A stretch of 64,000 bases of DNA, from assembly GCA_003024785.1 (NCBI GenBank), contig PUQB01000069.1:62001-126000 (forward strand), read 5' to 3'. Both the position numbers and the translations under genes were made by a program. Positions 36,441 to 48,439 of the stretch are shown here, one piece after another. Numbering within the stretch: position 1 is the first letter of the stretch; each line of letters starts with the position of its first letter. The DNA comes from Selaginella tamariscina (taxonomy: Eukaryota; Streptophyta; Lycopodiopsida; Selaginellales; Selaginellaceae). Below the pieces are notes generated by a model. It did no database searches. It was not told the DNA's origin and worked only from the letters and a program-made list of their open reading frames with translations.

Positions 36441-37419
36441 GTGGATGTCATGCTTCTTCATAAATAAACAAACAAACAAACATATGGCTTGATTTTATAT
36501 ATAATAATAATACTCCTTATTTTCAAATTAAATAGATAAGGTTAAATAATGTCAACTCTAACTTTTCATGGTTTGGATCATGTTTTTTAATCTACCTTGG
36601 ATTTTGGGTTTCTTGTGTAACCCTACCCCAAATTTCGGATTTCTTATGTAACCATTGCACTATAATGTTTAGCCAAGTAGCACAAGCATCGAGCATGTTG
36701 CTTTTTCAACTAGTCCTTATTCTTCTTTGCTCTATCAATATCATCATTGCCTTAGCACCTATGCCATTAGCCCACATAGCAAAGCTTGCCCAATTGACCT
36801 TCTCTCCCATTGAATGTAACACAATACCCATAGCAAAGGCATGGGTACAACACATATTTATATTCTCAATTTGGCACATAACTAACTTCATTGTTTATAT
36901 TAGTAGATGGTTCTCTCAATCTAGAACTTGTCATTTATAATTTTTGGAAGTTAGTGTCACTTTCTAGAATGCAAGGAATTGCTAATAGAAGGGAATACCT
37001 TTGGGAAGTTTATGCAAATCATAGTAGAGACCGTTCTTGAGAGAGGTGCAAAAGTACAAGAAATTGGTATGTAAAAACAAAGAGTATCATCCTTGCACTT
37101 CTGATTTGAAGAAAAAACCATGATACAATATGAACAATAAACAAAAAATAAAAAGTAAAGTGTGCATTTATTCTAACCTTAGTAAGTTTTGGTTCCTTGT
37201 CATTGTAATAATTATAAAAATTTACAATTAAAATGATATCCAATGTCACTTACAAAATCGGATCTTTATATTTAACAAAATCTGTATTAAATATTTAAAT
37301 TTATGAAGATTAAAATGTTTAATATGACCTAAGTGTATAAATTTTGAATACTAATTAGAATTTTACAAAATGGTGGATATTTCTCAGTAAGACTTTGCAT
37401 TATTAATTATGTTATAGTA

Positions 37420-38060
37420 TGTTGGTCGGTGTGGGATGCATGATTAGGATGTGTGTGACTAGTTGGTTTGTGTGCATTTATAACATTTGATGAGCTTAGT
37501 GTTATGCTATAATATTTTAGTAAGTGTGGGATACATTATGTATAATGTTCATGAATGTTGTCTTTATTTGCCTCGTCTAATTATGTGTGGTGGAAAACAT
37601 TTTCTTGTGTGTAATGTGGCAGATCATGACATTGTTGTTGTTGTTTATTTAAATAATTAAAATGATATTATATTATATTTTAAAAATGTACAATAATATT
37701 AAATGCTTTTTATTGATATCTTCTAAGATAGACATTCATTGGTTAAACTAAAAGAATATTTTATTACCTAAGTGTTTAGTAATAATCTGACAATAAATAG
37801 TAGTTGAAGTTTTGAATGGTTTTAATAATGACTTTGATTGATGCATATGGCATTTGATATTTTGTAAATTATATGGAACTATTGTATTAATAACAAATAT
37901 ATAATGCAATAACACATTAGAAAGTCAAATAAACCAAAAAAAATTACCATACATTTATATTGGCAAAACAAGAGCATTAGATATTACATTTAACATTTAA
38001 CATGTTTTGCATTTGGCATGTTTGGAATGTGGCATATATGACGTGCAACTATTATAACTA
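37420..38060. repeat. Dispersed repeat, copy 1 (partner at 41925-42520)
   Basis: Shares an ordered series of blocks with 41925-42520: TTATGCTATA, TAAGTGT, TTTATTTGCCT, ATCATGACATTGTT / ATCATTACATTGTT, AATAAAA..GATATTA, then GAGTTTTGAATG..TTTTAATAA and GAACTATTGTATTAATAA. Divergence is high, so the duplication is old. The solo LTR lies between the copies. Confidence 0.55.
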
Positions 38061-38548
38061 TTACACTACTAAGAGAGTTTCATTTTTATAAAAAAAACCA
38101 AACACTCTAATAAAAGAATAACAATTAAAACTTTAATGATTTATAAAAATGAGCGGCATTCTTAAAGAGTATCAATAAGAAGCATTGTACATTTTTGAAA
38201 ATATAATAAATTATCATTTTATTACTTAACCAATTATCTAAAAACTTCTTAAACATCAATTTCTAACTTCATGACCTAATTAAATCCTAATCACATGGCT
38301 AAATCATTAATCATGTTTTTAAACCATTCTATATCAAAAACCATAAGATTTCAACCTTTGACCTTTATTTTACAAATGACCTTACTTAATCAATTTTTTA
38401 AACGTTAATTTCAATTTTAATATATAAATTTAAGTGGACCAATTGAAATAAAGATGTAAAAACATTGGCATTTAAGACACATATTCTATTGGGGCTTATC
38501 ACTTTCTCTCAAGTAACACACTAAAAATACAAGTGACACTTTAACTCA

Positions 38549-38842
38549 TTCCACTAGGGTGTCACTTAAATTGTGCTTAATTCTAAATAAGCATCTATAT
38601 CAGCATTACCCCGTGCACTTCATTAAAGCATTTTGGTGTGTAAAACAATGTTTTCACTATCCTCCCAACTAAGGCATTTACCCATTTTAAAAAAATGAGA
38701 TCTATCGTTCCTATTACCCTAAAGATTTTTCCGTTGAGCTTAAAATATACGCATGGCAAGGGTGCATGGCACCCTTACCGTAATGACTATTTTTTAAATG
38801 TCACTTAAAATGAATTTGGGGAAGTAACACCCCCTAGTGGAA
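38549..38842. mobile_element. MITE-like element with CCACTAGGG inverted ends
   Basis: TTCCACTAGGGTGTCACTT at 38549 is the reverse complement, with small changes, of AAGTAACACCCCCTAGTGGAA ending at 38842. About 290 bp lie between the ends, without coding capacity. No clear target duplication. Confidence 0.42.
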
Positions 38843-39144
38843 TTGGAGCCTAATAACCCATACTTCTATTTATTTATTAATTATAACACTAACCAATTTC
38901 TCAATATATTAACCATTGAGGTTATTTCAATTTTAACACATAATTTAAGTTCATATGACAAATTCTTAATGACATAGTTAAATCTTTAAGCTTTACTAAT
39001 AAAAGAATTCTTATATGAGAAGCAATCATAAAAGTTCCATTAACAGATTATAACTATGAAGATTGACCATCACATATAACATCACTGTGGTATGTAAAGA
39101 CAAGCATGTAAGGCATAATATATATCTAGATTGAGGAGAGGCAC

Positions 39145-40962
39145 TGTTAGAGCTTTTACCCGAAGGGCCAACACGTGGCAACACGTGGCTGCCAGGCGGC
39201 AATCCAGTGTCATAACCCTATGTGAGCAACGCTAAGTCTACTAGAACAACCCCTAATGACCCCTAGGGTCAGTCTCTAATGCCCAGGTGGACAAGAGACT
39301 TAGGGTTTAGCCTAAGTCTCTCTAGAGTGTCTACCTCTAGAACTCTTGAGGGATAATCCTAGCTGACTTAGGGTTTAACCTAAGTCTCTCTAGAGTGTCT
39401 ACCCCCAGAACCCTTGAGGGATAACCCTAGTTGACTTAGGGTCCTGCCCTAGAAGACCTAGACAGGCTCATGTCCTAACCCCATCAAGGAGACATGTGCT
39501 TCACACATACCCTCAATAGGCTAAGGCATCACCCTACACCTTGAGGAATCACCCTCAATCAAGTACAACCCCTGAAGGTCGACAAGGGGTATCTTGACTC
39601 ATGACTAACCCTAAGGGTTTGAGTGGCCAAGTCATACCTGGCTTTAGGGTTAGTACTTAGAGACACACGCGAGTGTCCGCAGTCAGCGGGCACGAGTGAT
39701 CCCCTAAGCATTCCCTAGAGGCTAAGGTTGGGAAACCCTAACCCTTATTCCCCAGAGGGAACCATGCCTGTGTCTAAGAAGACTCTTGCTAAGGAGCTTA
39801 AGTTGTTCAACCCTCGGACATGTTCTCACACCCTAAGGACGAACACCCTAGCCATGTGTGCCAGTAAGGACACTTGGCTAAGAGACCTAACCTCCCTTGG
39901 GCATATGCCCAAGGCTCGGCCCTGGTCCTAGAACACGAACATGTGCTTGCCAGGTTCACCCCCTCGGCTTTAGGCTCGAGACACGACCCCGTGGGTCATG
40001 CCTTGAGTGCTGCACTTGTATGAAACCCATCCTAGTGTCACATGAGCATGTGGCACTATTTCACAAGACAAGGCTATCTTCATAGCCCCTTAGAGACAAG
40101 AGTCAGACCCGGTGCCACAATCGTGGCTCGCCAGATGCCAACCCTCAGAGCCCACACTCGAATACCCTATGGGAACCTGTCTGCCTGAGCTGTGAGCACT
40201 GCCCTCAGCTTGACATGGATGAGGAGGCCGAAGCAGAGCCTCAACGACTGCCCAGATGTGCAAACGGGTTATCGGACGAAAGGAATTGGTTAACTCCCTG
40301 GATGCGGCGTACCCGAGCACAGCAGTGCAGATTTGCCAACGATAAGGGTAGGCTACCCCTAAAGTGTGACGTACCCAACAGGCAAGTGGGACACGGCGGC
40401 ATAGCAAGTATGCCTTGACAACATGAGACGAGCCCATGCCGGCGGGGAGGAAGGAACCAAAGACCTCTCAGTCTTTGGCCTGCTTGCCTCACACCTACTC
40501 TACCTTATTTCTGTGACGGAGCCACCCCCCCTAAAATGCTGTCTTAGTAAGTGGGCTGGCACGGAAACTCATTCCCAAAGGAAAACAGACGGTGAGTTTA
40601 CTTGAAAGACTACCAAACCCCTAAACCCTACCCCAAGGGGTTAGGGCGTGGGGTTGGATCAACCCTAGGGTTAGGTCAACCCTAGGGGTGTTTCCAGCCA
40701 TATCAGACACGCCGAACTCTCCAGAACCAACCACGAATCCAACTGAGACACGAATCAAGAGGGGGCTTTCTAGAAGGTAAGTGCTAGCTTCACCTAGAGT
40801 TTCTTGCAAATACCTAGTGACCCCGGCCGGACCATCACTAGATACCCAAGTGCACTAAGTGGGCCTGTTTCTTACACCCTTTAGGGTCTGTCAACGGACT
40901 CAGTAGGTAACAACAGTCAACTTCCAAAGTAAAAGCAGAGAGTCATAGTAAAAACTATGACA
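39145..40962 (-). repeat. Solo LTR, 1818 bp, of the element A/D family (long variant)
   Basis: Starts TGTTAGAGC, ends ACTATGACA, and is flanked by a perfect 5-bp duplication GGCAC (39140-39144 and 40963-40967), so it is one complete LTR left by recombination. From about 40115 to its end it matches the LTRs of D and A. The first ~970 bases, including AAGGGCCAACACGTGGC, are absent from A and D but present in LTR H at 59786. It is GC-richer than its surroundings, and its frames (39728-40809) are chance. Confidence 0.87.
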
Positions 40963-40967
40963 GGCAC

Positions 40968-43582
40968 CATGAGTTTTTATAAAAAAGAAGATCTAAAAAA
41001 GCAAAAGGTGACAACTCTATAGCTCCCATAGCGTGCGCCAATAAATTCAATAGTAGATTTTTAAATATTATTTAACTTCTTTCAAATGACATTTTATTAT
41101 AAAATATTATGTTGTTATTACTTCTTAAGTTAGTATATTGTTAAGTATTCATAATTAACCACATACTCAGGTTATGTATTAAAATTAAAGTTATTCACAA
41201 ATTGCTTAGTGAAGGCTATTTGTAATAAGTATTATGGTTATTTTTTTAATATAGTAATGGTCAAAATGATTAAAAGTTTAATTATGTTATTAAAAAAGAT
41301 TTAACCATAAGATACAACTTTAATTCAATTCTTATTGAAGATAAAAAAGAGTGAAGTTCATTATTCGCAACTCAATTCCATTCTCTTTGAACTTCTTAAA
41401 TATATTAAAAACTAAATATTAAAAATCTTTAGAATGTAAAGTTGGTTTGTAAAAATGATTTGCAAAAAAAAAAAAAAAAATTGATTTATTATTATTCAAG
41501 GACATAATTGAATTGTTTTATTGTCTTTTTTTTTCAAGACATTGGTAATATTAGAAATGTATATGTGCAAATTTGATAAATTTGAAAACAAATGAGGAAA
41601 TATATATCTCTTGCTTATTTAAAGGATATATCTTCAAGGTAACATTGCTTTTTATGGATAACATAATTGCATAATTTGAAATTAATAATAATAGTTTGAG
41701 ATTTAGTAACACATGGCATTTTATTTAGAAAATTGATTATTTTTCAAGTTTAGCAAAAAAAAGAAAAAAGATTTTTATTGTTATAGACAAATTGTTATAT
41801 TAAGCTCTTTAATACTTAAAACAAACCAATTGTATTTCTCATTATAGCTGTTTTACATCCATTTTTTATGTTTTTAAACCCATTATTTACAAAGGTACAT
41901 CAATTATAATGTCCATGGTTAGTGAGTTTGTCATTTATAATATTTAATAAACTTATGTTATGCTATAGTATGTTGGTAAGTGTAGTGTATATCATGTATA
42001 GTGTTTAAGAATATTATTTTATTTGCCTTATAATTTGTATAGGAATGTTATTTTATTTACCTTATAATTTATATAGGAATGTTGTTTCTATTTGCCTTAT
42101 AAAATTGTATTATTTGTATACAATGGATGTTGTAAAGCTGGTTTATATTATTGATCATTACATTGTTATTGTTCTTTATTTAGGCAATAAAACGATATTA
42201 AATTATATTTAAAAACTATATAATAATAAATTCTTATTTATGATATTCTTTAAGATTTACGCTTGTTGTTATAAATTATCAAAGCTCGAACTATTATTTT
42301 TCACTTAATAATATTGATAAGAAAATAATAATTGGAGTTTTGAATGATTTTTATTAATAACTTTTAATTGAGGCATTTGACATTTGTTAAATTTTATAGA
42401 ACTATTGTATTGATAATAAATAGGCTAAGGAATAAATATATATGAAATGTCAAAGGTTAAAAAATGAAATGTGGAAAATAATAACGGCATGTGCATGCAA
42501 CAGTAGTTGTTATATTACTAATGCACAAAATAACTCAGTGAAGAGTTAATTAGAACTTAGTTGTTAAGCCAAAAAATACAATTTCAAGGTTTAGGGAAAT
42601 AATGACTTGTATAAGCACTGTTTAATGTATGAATTGTGAAAATGAAATTTAGCATTTGGCATTGGAAGTGGGTTTTAATAGAACATATGATGTGCACATA
42701 TAGAACACTACATGTAAGCCAAAACAAAAGTATAACACTAATTTGTATTGAAGTAGTTTTTTTTAACATAGTCACATTCATGTAAAAGCAATTAATAGAA
42801 ACTACTAAAAAATAAAAAAAATCTGTAATGAGATCGAATCTCATGTTCAAAATTGTTTTTCATTTTAAACAAAACATACTTATAAAAGTGAGTGCATGTT
42901 ATATTACCTAGTTATTCAAAATTGCTCCACCAAAGTATAAAATCCTTAAAATTAAGATTAAGTGGAAAGGACTTATGGAAAGGATTAGCATTAGATTAAT
43001 TGTTAAAATATTGACAAATTGGTTACTTAAGTTTATTTGTAATGTAAAGGTAGATTTTTTAATATAACAAGATTTAAAAATGTGATTAAGATTTTAATCA
43101 TGTGATTAAAAATTTAATTTGAACTTATATTATAAATTGAAATTGAAGTTAATGGTTAATACATTGATAAATTGGTTAGTTAACAAAGGTTCAAATCTTA
43201 TAATTGGTTTTGAATATAGTATTAACAGGGGAATTTAGTATGCATTTAGAAAAGGAATTACGGGGTAAGCATGGTTATGCACGATTAAGCCTTTCCATGG
43301 GCATGTCCGTGGGTACATCTCATTGCAGAGAGTGAGGATGCTCATCTCCAATCTTGTAACTTCTATTTTTATTTATTATCGAGATATTGAGGGAGCAAAA
43401 TCCATGCTAATGACGTTTTCATAGCTACCCATATGATGCTTAAGTGTGTGTGTTGTTTGTATCGAGCTACCAGTAGTGTTGCTCTCATGATTGGAAAAGC
43501 TTCGTTGTTCTGTGATTGGATTCAGATAAAGATTATATATTTCACAATATATATATTTAAGTAGACAAGGCAGATTTCTTTA
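40968..43582. other. AT-rich intergenic DNA
   Basis: No gene seen. Contains an A17 run near 41466, the second copy of the dispersed repeat (41925-42520) and a small tandem duplication of AGGAATGTTATTTTATTT... near 42043-42085. The frame at 42584-42850 (-) is AT-rich and unconvincing. Confidence 0.5.
41925..42520. repeat. Dispersed repeat, copy 2 (partner at 37420-38060)
   Basis: Same block order as the copy at 37420. Both copies lie in AT-rich DNA on either side of the solo LTR, in the same orientation. Confidence 0.55.
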
Positions 43583-44869
<1,287 letters not shown>

Positions 44870-45224
44870 TCATATATATATAGATATGTACGTACGTTTG
44901 AAACCCAACTATCAAGATATCACATTAACTCGTCAAGGAAAGGAGCCTGTAGAAAAGGAGAAAGCGAAAGCTGGTTCCAAAAAATTATTAAAAAAAAAAA
45001 AACAAAGAAAAAAAAAGCAACGTATATATGTGTAGCAGTGTGTAGTCACATACATGCACTGTACAAAAGTAGATTATTCAGAATCTGTCAGCCTTCGAAA
45101 TGATCAAAGCATAATACCAAACAGTCACGGGCATACCTTCTGCTGTTCAATGCACAAAACTTTTGGGTTGGACATAATAAAAGTAATTAAAGTAGATTAT
45201 AGTGCTAGTTACATAACTATACAG

Positions 45225-45522
45225 TTAGCACTTGAACTTGGGTGGGACTTTGATCTTGCATGTTTTGATGTAGTTTCCACCGTCTGACCACTCGATCTTC
45301 CTGTAGCGGAAACAATCAGACTGCACAGGCAATCTGAGGACAGACCACTCACCGCAGCACAGCATTTTGGGCTGGGCTTGGACATTATGGTCCCAGAAGT
45401 GACACATGGCAGCGATTTGGTCAGTAGCTCAGCATCCTCACACATTCCTACCCCAAAGCTTACTAAACAGGCACAAACATGAGGAAAATGAACGTCTTCT
45501 TCTTCCCCGTTGCCATCGCCAT
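45225..45522 (-). CDS. Small secreted lipid-transfer-protein-like (8-Cys) gene, frameshifted
   Basis: The ATG at 45522 opens MAMATGKKKTFIFLMFVPV, a signal peptide. One base is missing near 45465; the next frame gives the mature start GMCEDAELLTKSLPC, then KCCAAVSGLSSDCLC, with another break near 45312, then a C-terminus with YIKTCKIKVPPKFKC and a stop at 45225-45227. Together this is the eight-cysteine motif (C, C, CC, CxC, C, C) in about 99 residues, the usual size for a plant non-specific lipid-transfer/DIR1-like protein. These bind lipids in the apoplast. No intron is needed. It lies about 400 bp upstream of the peroxidase on the same strand; co-regulation is not implied. Confidence 0.7.
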
Positions 45523-45805
45523 ATCCAAGCCCTAATCCTACATGTACGTAACGTCTGCTGACTGTGTAACGTAAATGCAATTAGCAAATCTGGTGACATC
45601 GTAGTTGCCACATGGCTACAAGCACACACGTGGTCAAGGATGACGTCAGCGACCAATTCTGCCGAGGAAAAGGACAAAAGGATTAACGGTGAGAATCTTC
45701 TGTGAAGATCGAACGGTTGATAGCAACACGCTAAAATCCATAGTGTCCATATATCTTTTAACAAACCAACGTGAAATTAATAATTAAGGAGGGCAGCTTG
45801 GGGGT

Positions 45806-45931
45806 AGGACGCTCAGGCAGGCACGCCCTCGGACAAGCCTCGGGCACAAGTTGCGTTCAAGTATTCAATGATTCGCGGAATTCTGCAATTCACACCATGT
45901 ATCGCATTTCGCTGCGCTCTTCATCGTTGCG
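45806..45931 (-). rRNA. 5.8S rRNA fragment, antisense to the neighbouring 28S
   Basis: On the minus strand the sequence reads GATGAAGAGCGCAGCGAAAT, then GTGTGAATTGCAGAATTCCG and TTGAACGCAACTTGTGCCCG, the conserved 5.8S core. About 35 bases of the 5' end are missing, and the 3' end runs towards ITS2. GAATTCCGCGAATCATTGAA differs from the flowering-plant form (GAATCCCGTGAACCATCGAG) as remembered and is nearer green-algal or fungal forms. It is a fragment, not a working gene. Confidence 0.85.
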
Positions 45932-46019
45932 TAATGAGGTTAAAATTCTTAAAATTAAACCTTACAATTCTTAATTTTAATATTGTAATTGCAAGTAACA
46001 ATGGAATTCATTTCATTCT

Positions 46020-46609
46020 AACATGTATGCGAGTCTGCGGGTGTCAAACCCGGCAGGCGCAAGGAAACTGACTTGTGGGATCCCCTGAAGGGGTGCACCA
46101 CAGACCGACCTTGATCTTCTGTGAAAGGTTCGAGTGCTAGCATACCTGTTGGGACCCGAAAGATGGTGAACTATGCCTGAGCAGGGCGAAGCCAGAGGAA
46201 ACTCTGGTGGAGGCTCGCAGCGATACTGACGTGCAAATCGTTCGTATGACTTGGGTATAGGGGCGAAAGACTAATCGAACCATCTAGTAGCTGGTGCCTC
46301 CCGAAGTTTCCCTCAGGATAGCTGGAGCTCAGTTCGCGAGTTCTGTCGGGTAAAGCGAATGATTAGAGGCATCGGGGGTTAATAACCCTCGACCTATTCT
46401 CAAACTTTAAATAGGCAGGGCGCCGGGGTTGCTTCGGTGAACCCCGGCAGCGGAATCCGAGCTCCAAGTGGGCCATTTTTGGTAAGCAGAACTGGCGATG
46501 CGGGATGAACCGAAAGCCGGGCTACGGCGCCGAAATGCGCGCTAACCTAGATCCCACAAAGGGTGTTGATTGATTAAGACAGCAGGACGGTGGTCATGGA
46601 AGTCGAAAT

Positions 46610-46643
<34 letters not shown>

Positions 46644-47192
46644 TCAACTAGCCCCGAAAATGGATGGCGCTCAAGCGCGCTGCCTATGCCCGGCCATCGC
46701 GGCGATTGCGAGGCCTCGATGAGTAGGGGGGCGTGGGGGTCGTGGCGCAGCCTCGGGCGCGAGCCCGGGTGAAACGGCCCCTAGTGCAGATCTTGGTGGT
46801 AGTAGCAAGTATTCAAATGAGAACTTTGAAGACTGAAGTGGGGAAAGGTTCCATGTGAACAGCAATTGGACATGGGTTAGTCGATCCTAAGAGATGGGGC
46901 AGTCCTGTGTCAAGGGCGCAATGCGCGCCGTCCATCGAAAGGGAATCGGGTTAATATTCCCGAACCGGGACAAGGCAGTGGGCGGTAACGCTGACGAATC
47001 CAGAGACGCCGGCGGGGGCCCTGGGAAGAGTTCTCTTTTCTTTTTAACGGCCTGCCGACCCTGAAATCGGTTCAACCGGAGATAGGGCCTCACGGCCGGA
47101 AAAGCACCGCAAGTTTTGCGGTGTCCGGTGCGCCCCCGGCGGCCCTTGAAAATCTGGAGGAGTGGGTGCTGAGCTTGCCCGGTCGTACTCAT
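46020..47192 (+). rRNA. 28S (25S) rRNA fragment, middle part of the gene
   Basis: Highly conserved blocks run in order: CCGACCTTGATCTTCTGTGA, GGTGAACTATGCCTGAGC, GACTTGGGTATAGGGGCGAA, TTCCCTCAGGATAGCTGGAG, CCATTTTTGGTAAGCAGAAC, GTGTGTAACAACTCACCTGC, CAGATCTTGGTGGTAGTAGC and CGGTCGTACTCAT. Both ends are broken: before 46020 is AT-rich DNA, and after 47192 the expected continuation is replaced. GAAGACTGAAGTGG (46828-46841) and AAAGCGAATGATTAG (46352) differ from the land-plant GAAGGCCGAAGAGG and AAAGCCAATGATTAG as I recall them. Local GC content is far above the surroundings. Protein frames across it are spurious. Confidence 0.93.
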
Positions 47193-47389
47193 AAATTTCC
47201 GGCACCTTGAGCACTTGCCCAAGGGAGGTTAAGTCTGTCACCCACTAAGGATATAAAATCCATATGTATCTCTCTTGGTTAATACTAAGTACTTTTCATT
47301 GGTGGAGAAGTTGGGTATCCTCTTTCTTCTTTTCTCTCTTCTTTTCGTTTTGTGTGTGCTCGTTGGTAGCCACCTTCTCATCTTGATCA

Positions 47390-48300
47390 ATGGCCATGGC
47401 AGTAGAACAACTTTTGCATGCGATAGCAGAGCAACAGATGTAGACACAACAACTGCTTGGGGTGTTAGCGCAACGGCAATAGCCTCCCGATAGTTATAAT
47501 TCTCACCTTCGTCCGGACTCTTTCTCGGGTGCAGCCACTAAAGATGCCCATGCTTGGGTCGAGCACTTTCAGATGGTTGCAGAGTACCATCACTAGGATC
47601 ATAATTATCAGCTTCACGAGTTGCCTCCTTGCCTTCGTGGATCTGCCGCATTGTGGTTTCAGCACTTGGCTCCCACAGCAAAAGCCACAATTGATTTGGC
47701 ACTATCTACTTTGACAATTACTTTTGGACGTTATGCAAATGCCAACAGTGTCTCTCGATGAAGTTTTATGCATGCGTTAGAACACTGGTGAGACAATTGC
47801 TTAGTTTGGTGTACGCGCTTTAAGAACCATCTTGCTCGAGTGGATTCAAACATGTCTGAGATTGTCAAAAAAGGCTTGTTCTATCAAATACTTGGTGCTG
47901 CGGGAATTCCAGTTCATGGGCATTGCCCCATATCATTGGATGATGCCATCCAAATTGCTCAGGCACTTGAAGATGGTGCTGCTTCATCCCTTGCTTGTTT
48001 TCAACCTGGGCTACTTGGTCCAGCTCCTCCTCCTCTTGCTGCTCACCCACAACCTATGGACGTGGATACTCCAGTTCCACAAGCTGCATTTTAGCAAGTT
48101 CGACGAGGACGTGAACATGGTCGTGGATATGGGGGTCGTGACGGGTCGTTATCGTGGTCGTGGCATACAATGTTTGAGTGTTGGGGATTTGGTCATCTTG
48201 CTGCCGATTGTGCTAATCGACAACATCCCACTCGTCAAGGTGTTCAGGGTATGGAAGTTGTACCTCCTGCTCAAGTGGATGTTTTCCTTTGCCTGATGAT
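47390..48300 (+). pseudogene. gag of element G (degraded)
   Basis: MAMAVEQLLHAIAEQQ at 47390, then a gag domain with DAHAWVEHFQMVAEY (near 47545), LRGSAALWFQHLAP and SMSEIVKKGLF-type helices to 48000. A basic Gly/Arg stretch and a CCHC-like CWGFGHLAADC near 48177 follow, whose first Cys is out of frame. Several TAG stops and one or more shifts. In intact form it would make the RNA-packaging particle. Confidence 0.72.
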
Positions 48301-48439
48301 GAGCAGGGAAACTGATTCCCATATCTAATGTAACAGAGGAATTAGATAATGGGGTTTTGCAACCTCTGTGTTTTCGTGATGTTATGCCACAATGTGTCGG
48401 GGTACTCGAGGAGGAACTTGTGGTGTTTTCTTTTGAAGG

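Larger units (their letters stand above)
36441..39139. other. AT-rich intergenic DNA with low-value ORFs
   Basis: Frames at 36665-36940 (+) and 36706-36891 (-) overlap each other and match nothing I know; a hydrophobic stretch on plus proves little. The rest is AT-rich and holds the repeat copy at 37420-38060 and a MITE-like element at 38549-38842. Confidence 0.4.

Noticed and set aside
36665..36940. 91-residue plus ORF with hydrophobic segments
   Set aside because: An opposite-strand ORF overlaps it, no homologue is recognised, and flanks lack gene signals.
39728..40809. Cluster of GC-richer ORFs on both strands
   Set aside because: All are inside the solo LTR. The frames do not agree with other LTR copies and carry no domain.
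46671..47241. Several ORFs of 60-111 residues on minus
   Set aside because: They lie within conserved 28S rRNA sequence, so they are not protein genes.
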